Shown piece by piece: positions 6,218 to 7,812 of a stretch of DNA of 7,812 nt. Under the pieces are notes generated by a model that was not told the DNA's origin, did no database searches, and saw nothing but the letters and a program-made list of their open reading frames with translations. Every line of letters begins with the position of its first letter. The first letter of the stretch is position 1. Source of the DNA: Archangium sp. (GTDB lineage: Bacteria; Myxococcota; Myxococcia; Myxococcales; Myxococcaceae); the NCBI GenBank assembly GCA_016793585.1, contig JAEUJR010000664.1, positions 1-7,812 of the forward strand. Reading direction: 5' to 3'. Both the position numbers and the translations under genes were made by a program.

Positions 6218-7249
6218 GTGGCGGCTCCGCTGATCAACTCCGATCGCAGACACCTGATCGAGCGGCTGCGCGTGCCCATCGTGCTGCTGCTGCTGACGAA
6301 CCTGCTCGGCACGGTCGGCTTCAAGATCATCTGGAGCGACATCGGCGGCACCTGGCTCGACGCGCTCTTCATGACCGTCACCACCATCACCACCATCGGG
6401 TTCGGTGAGGTGCACAAGCTCGACACCGCGGGGCGGCTGCTCACGATGGTGATCGCAGGCAGCGGCATCGGCAGCCTTTTCTATTCGTTCACGGTGTTGC
6501 TCGACTACGCGGCGAGTGAGCAGGTCCGCTCGGCGCGACGGAGACGCAAGATGCAGAAGACGATCGACGCGTTGAGTGGTCACTACATCCTCGCGGGGAT
6601 CGGGCGGGTCGGGCGCGAGGCGGCCTCCGAGCTCGCCGCTTCGGGCGCCTCGTTCGTCGTCATCGACCCGTCGCCGGGCCTCGAGACGTTCTGCGCCCAG
6701 CTCAAGTGCCCCTTCATTCAGGGCGACGCCACCGAAGACGCGACGCTGCTCTCGGCCGGCCTCGAGCGCGCGAAGGGCCTCATCGTCACCACCTCGAGCG
6801 ACGCGACCAACCTCTACGTGATCCTCTCGGCGCGGCTGCTCAACAGCGACATCTTCATCGTCAGCCGGGCGGTCGACGACGCCTCGGTGCCGAAGCTCAT
6901 TCGCGCGGGGGCCGATCGCGCCATCAGCCCGTACGCCATCGGTGGCCGCCGGCTCGCGCACGTCATGCTCAGCCCGCGCGTCGTCGACTTCCTCGAGACG
7001 GCGCTCACCAGCGGCAACAAGACGCTCAACATCGACGACGTCGTGGTGGGGCAGGGCGGCGCGGCGGGCAAGACGATCGAAGGCCTGCAGGTGGGCGCGA
7101 AGTCGGGCGCGACCGTGCTCGCGGTCGTGCGTGACGGCGAGCCGACGGCCAACCCTCGCGGCGACTTCCAGCTCGCTGCGGGCGATCATCTGCTCGTGTT
7201 GGGCACGGCCGAACAGCTCAAGACGGTCGAGCAGCTGCTGGGCGCCTGA
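6185..7249 (+). CDS. 2TM potassium channel with RCK (TrkA-N/TrkA-C) domains, MthK-like
   Basis: This protein of up to 354 residues is built like MthK: two membrane helices with a pore loop, followed by a cytoplasmic RCK gating ring that binds a ligand. TM1 is about 30-48. The pore helix and filter are at 57-75 with the signature TTIGFGE (69-75, GFG in place of the commoner GYG). TM2 is about 84-106 with possible glycine hinges at 92, 94 and 96. An Arg/Lys linker (115-125) leads to the RCK-N Rossmann fold: GIGRVG (138-143), Asp161 at the end of strand two, GDATED (180-185) and NLYVILSARLLN (209-220). RCK-C spans about 270-352. Its role is K+ flux across the inner membrane. The start is given as GTG 6185, but GTG 6218 also keeps every domain and avoids overlapping the divergent methyltransferase; neither has a good Shine-Dalgarno. 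Its TGA abuts the stop of the convergent neighbour. Confidence 0.92.
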   Translation: MAPFLLLHRGIVAAPLINSDRRHLIERLRVPIVLLLLTNLLGTVGFKIIWSDIGGTWLDALFMTVTTITTIGFGEVHKLDTAGRLLTMVIAGSGIGSLFYSFTVLLDYAASEQVRSARRRRKMQKTIDALSGHYILAGIGRVGREAASELAASGASFVVIDPSPGLETFCAQLKCPFIQGDATEDATLLSAGLERAKGLIVTTSSDATNLYVILSARLLNSDIFIVSRAVDDASVPKLIRAGADRAISPYAIGGRRLAHVMLSPRVVDFLETALTSGNKTLNIDDVVVGQGGAAGKTIEGLQVGAKSGATVLAVVRDGEPTANPRGDFQLAAGDHLLVLGTAEQLKTVEQLLGA

Positions 7250-7812
7250 TCAGTTCAACCCGAAGAAGCGCTTCATGCGCTCGAGCAGATCGACCTCGTC
7301 GGAGCGTTGGCGCGCCTTCGCCGTGTCGGCGTCGAGCCCTTCACGCGCGGCCTGCAGCTCGACGCGCCTTCTCGCGAGCAACGTGGCGACCTGCTCCATG
7401 AGCTCGGGCCGCTTCTCGATCACCCGCTGAAACGTCACCTTGTCGAGCCTGAAGCACTCGACCTCGGACTCGGCGATCACCGTGGCCGAGCGCGGCTCTC
7501 CGGTCAGCAGCGACATCTCGCCGAAGAACGAGCCGTCGGTCAGCTTCGCCACCTCGCGCTCGGTGACGCCGTCGCTGACCTTCACGCTCGCCCGGCCTTC
7601 TTCGAGCAGGTACAGCCAGTGCGCCTCCGAGCCCTGTCGCGTGATCACCTCGCCGCGGGCGAACGGCGCGTACTTCATGCCCCGCGCGAGCTCCTGCTTC
7701 TCGTCTTCGGCCAGCGGCGCGAACAGCGGCATCACCTCGAGCACCCGCCTGCGCCGCGCGAGCTGCTTCTGGGTCTTGATGGCCTGACGATCCTCCGTCT
7801 CCTGCGTGAGGA
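7250..7812 (-). CDS. Cyclic-nucleotide-binding domain protein, C-terminal part (cut by right edge)
   Basis: The frame is open to the window edge, giving the last 186 residues of a protein that starts outside. A basic stretch (KTQKQLARRRR) leads into VLEVMPLFAPL, the start of a cNMP-binding (CAP/PKA regulatory-type) domain. Visible landmarks are FARGEVITRQGSEAHWLYLLEEG and the phosphate-binding cassette FFGEMSLLTGEPRSATV; the Glu and Arg that hold the cyclic nucleotide phosphate and ribose are both present, so ligand binding looks intact. A charged, probably helical tail ends in LLERMKRFFGLN. No DNA-binding helix-turn-helix follows, so it is not a CRP-type regulator. A GTG at 7744 could start a free-standing domain, but no Shine-Dalgarno supports it. 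C-terminal cNMP domains with such a tail occur on MscS-type and other membrane proteins, which is my best guess for the missing part. Confidence 0.85.
   Translation of the reverse strand, partial: LTQETEDRQAIKTQKQLARRRRVLEVMPLFAPLAEDEKQELARGMKYAPFARGEVITRQGSEAHWLYLLEEGRASVKVSDGVTEREVAKLTDGSFFGEMSLLTGEPRSATVIAESEVECFRLDKVTFQRVIEKRPELMEQVATLLARRRVELQAAREGLDADTAKARQRSDEVDLLERMKRFFGLN

Noticed and set aside
4881..6233. 450-codon open frame on the plus strand
   Set aside because: It runs antisense across both the kinase and the methyltransferase and has no recognisable domain.
6134..7189. 351-codon open frame on the minus strand
   Set aside because: It is antisense to the potassium channel, whose filter and RCK motifs are unmistakable; the shadow is Arg/Asp/Glu/Ala repeats without a fold signature.
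1..7812. Search for CRISPR repeats, tRNA or rRNA genes, insertion sequences and attachment sites
   Set aside because: No direct-repeat array, cloverleaf, transposase motif or flanking duplication was seen by eye; coding sequence accounts for nearly all of the window.

Overview
This window reads as chromosomal DNA of a high-GC bacterium, most likely a myxobacterium (Myxococcota). The reasons are strongly G/C-biased third codon positions, frequent GTG and TTG starts, a soluble eukaryotic-type Ser/Thr kinase inside a metabolic operon, and small Cys-rich lipoproteins. The taxonomic call is inference. No RNA gene, insertion sequence, CRISPR array or prophage gene is visible, and no stretch longer than about 80 bases lacks a gene.

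Layout. From about 6194 down to the left edge, eight genes run on the minus strand with almost no space between them. In transcription order they are: a TrmN6-like methyltransferase (5322-6194), a Hanks-type kinase (4410-5276), a Baeyer-Villiger-type flavin monooxygenase (2966-4420), a short-chain dehydrogenase/reductase (2130-2969), a membrane-anchored strictosidine synthase/APMAP-like beta-propeller (1036-2133), a small exported TolB/CsgG-like protein (594-1028), a 72-residue Cys-rich lipoprotein (379-597) and the N-terminal part of a PHB-depolymerase/LpqC-type esterase lipoprotein (1-333, cut by the edge). The kinase overlaps the monooxygenase by 11 bases. Three later junctions are 4-base ATGA/GTGA overlaps, and the largest gaps are 45 bases. 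On the right, a 2TM potassium channel with RCK domains (6185-7249, plus) diverges from the methyltransferase. It meets tail to tail, with zero bases between, a cyclic-nucleotide-binding protein on the minus strand whose start lies beyond the right edge (7250-7812).

How the genes may work together. The SDR, monooxygenase, propeller and esterase can be ordered as a plausible oxidation and hydrolysis route: alcohol to ketone, ketone to ester or lactone, then hydrolysis. This resembles the logic of bacterial cyclic-alcohol degradation clusters. The unusual part is the Ser/Thr kinase, whose 3' end overlaps the monooxygenase start, which suggests matched expression or direct phosphorylation control. 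The substrate cannot be read from sequence. The K+ channel and the cNMP-binding protein look like a separate ion-homeostasis pair that only shares a border.
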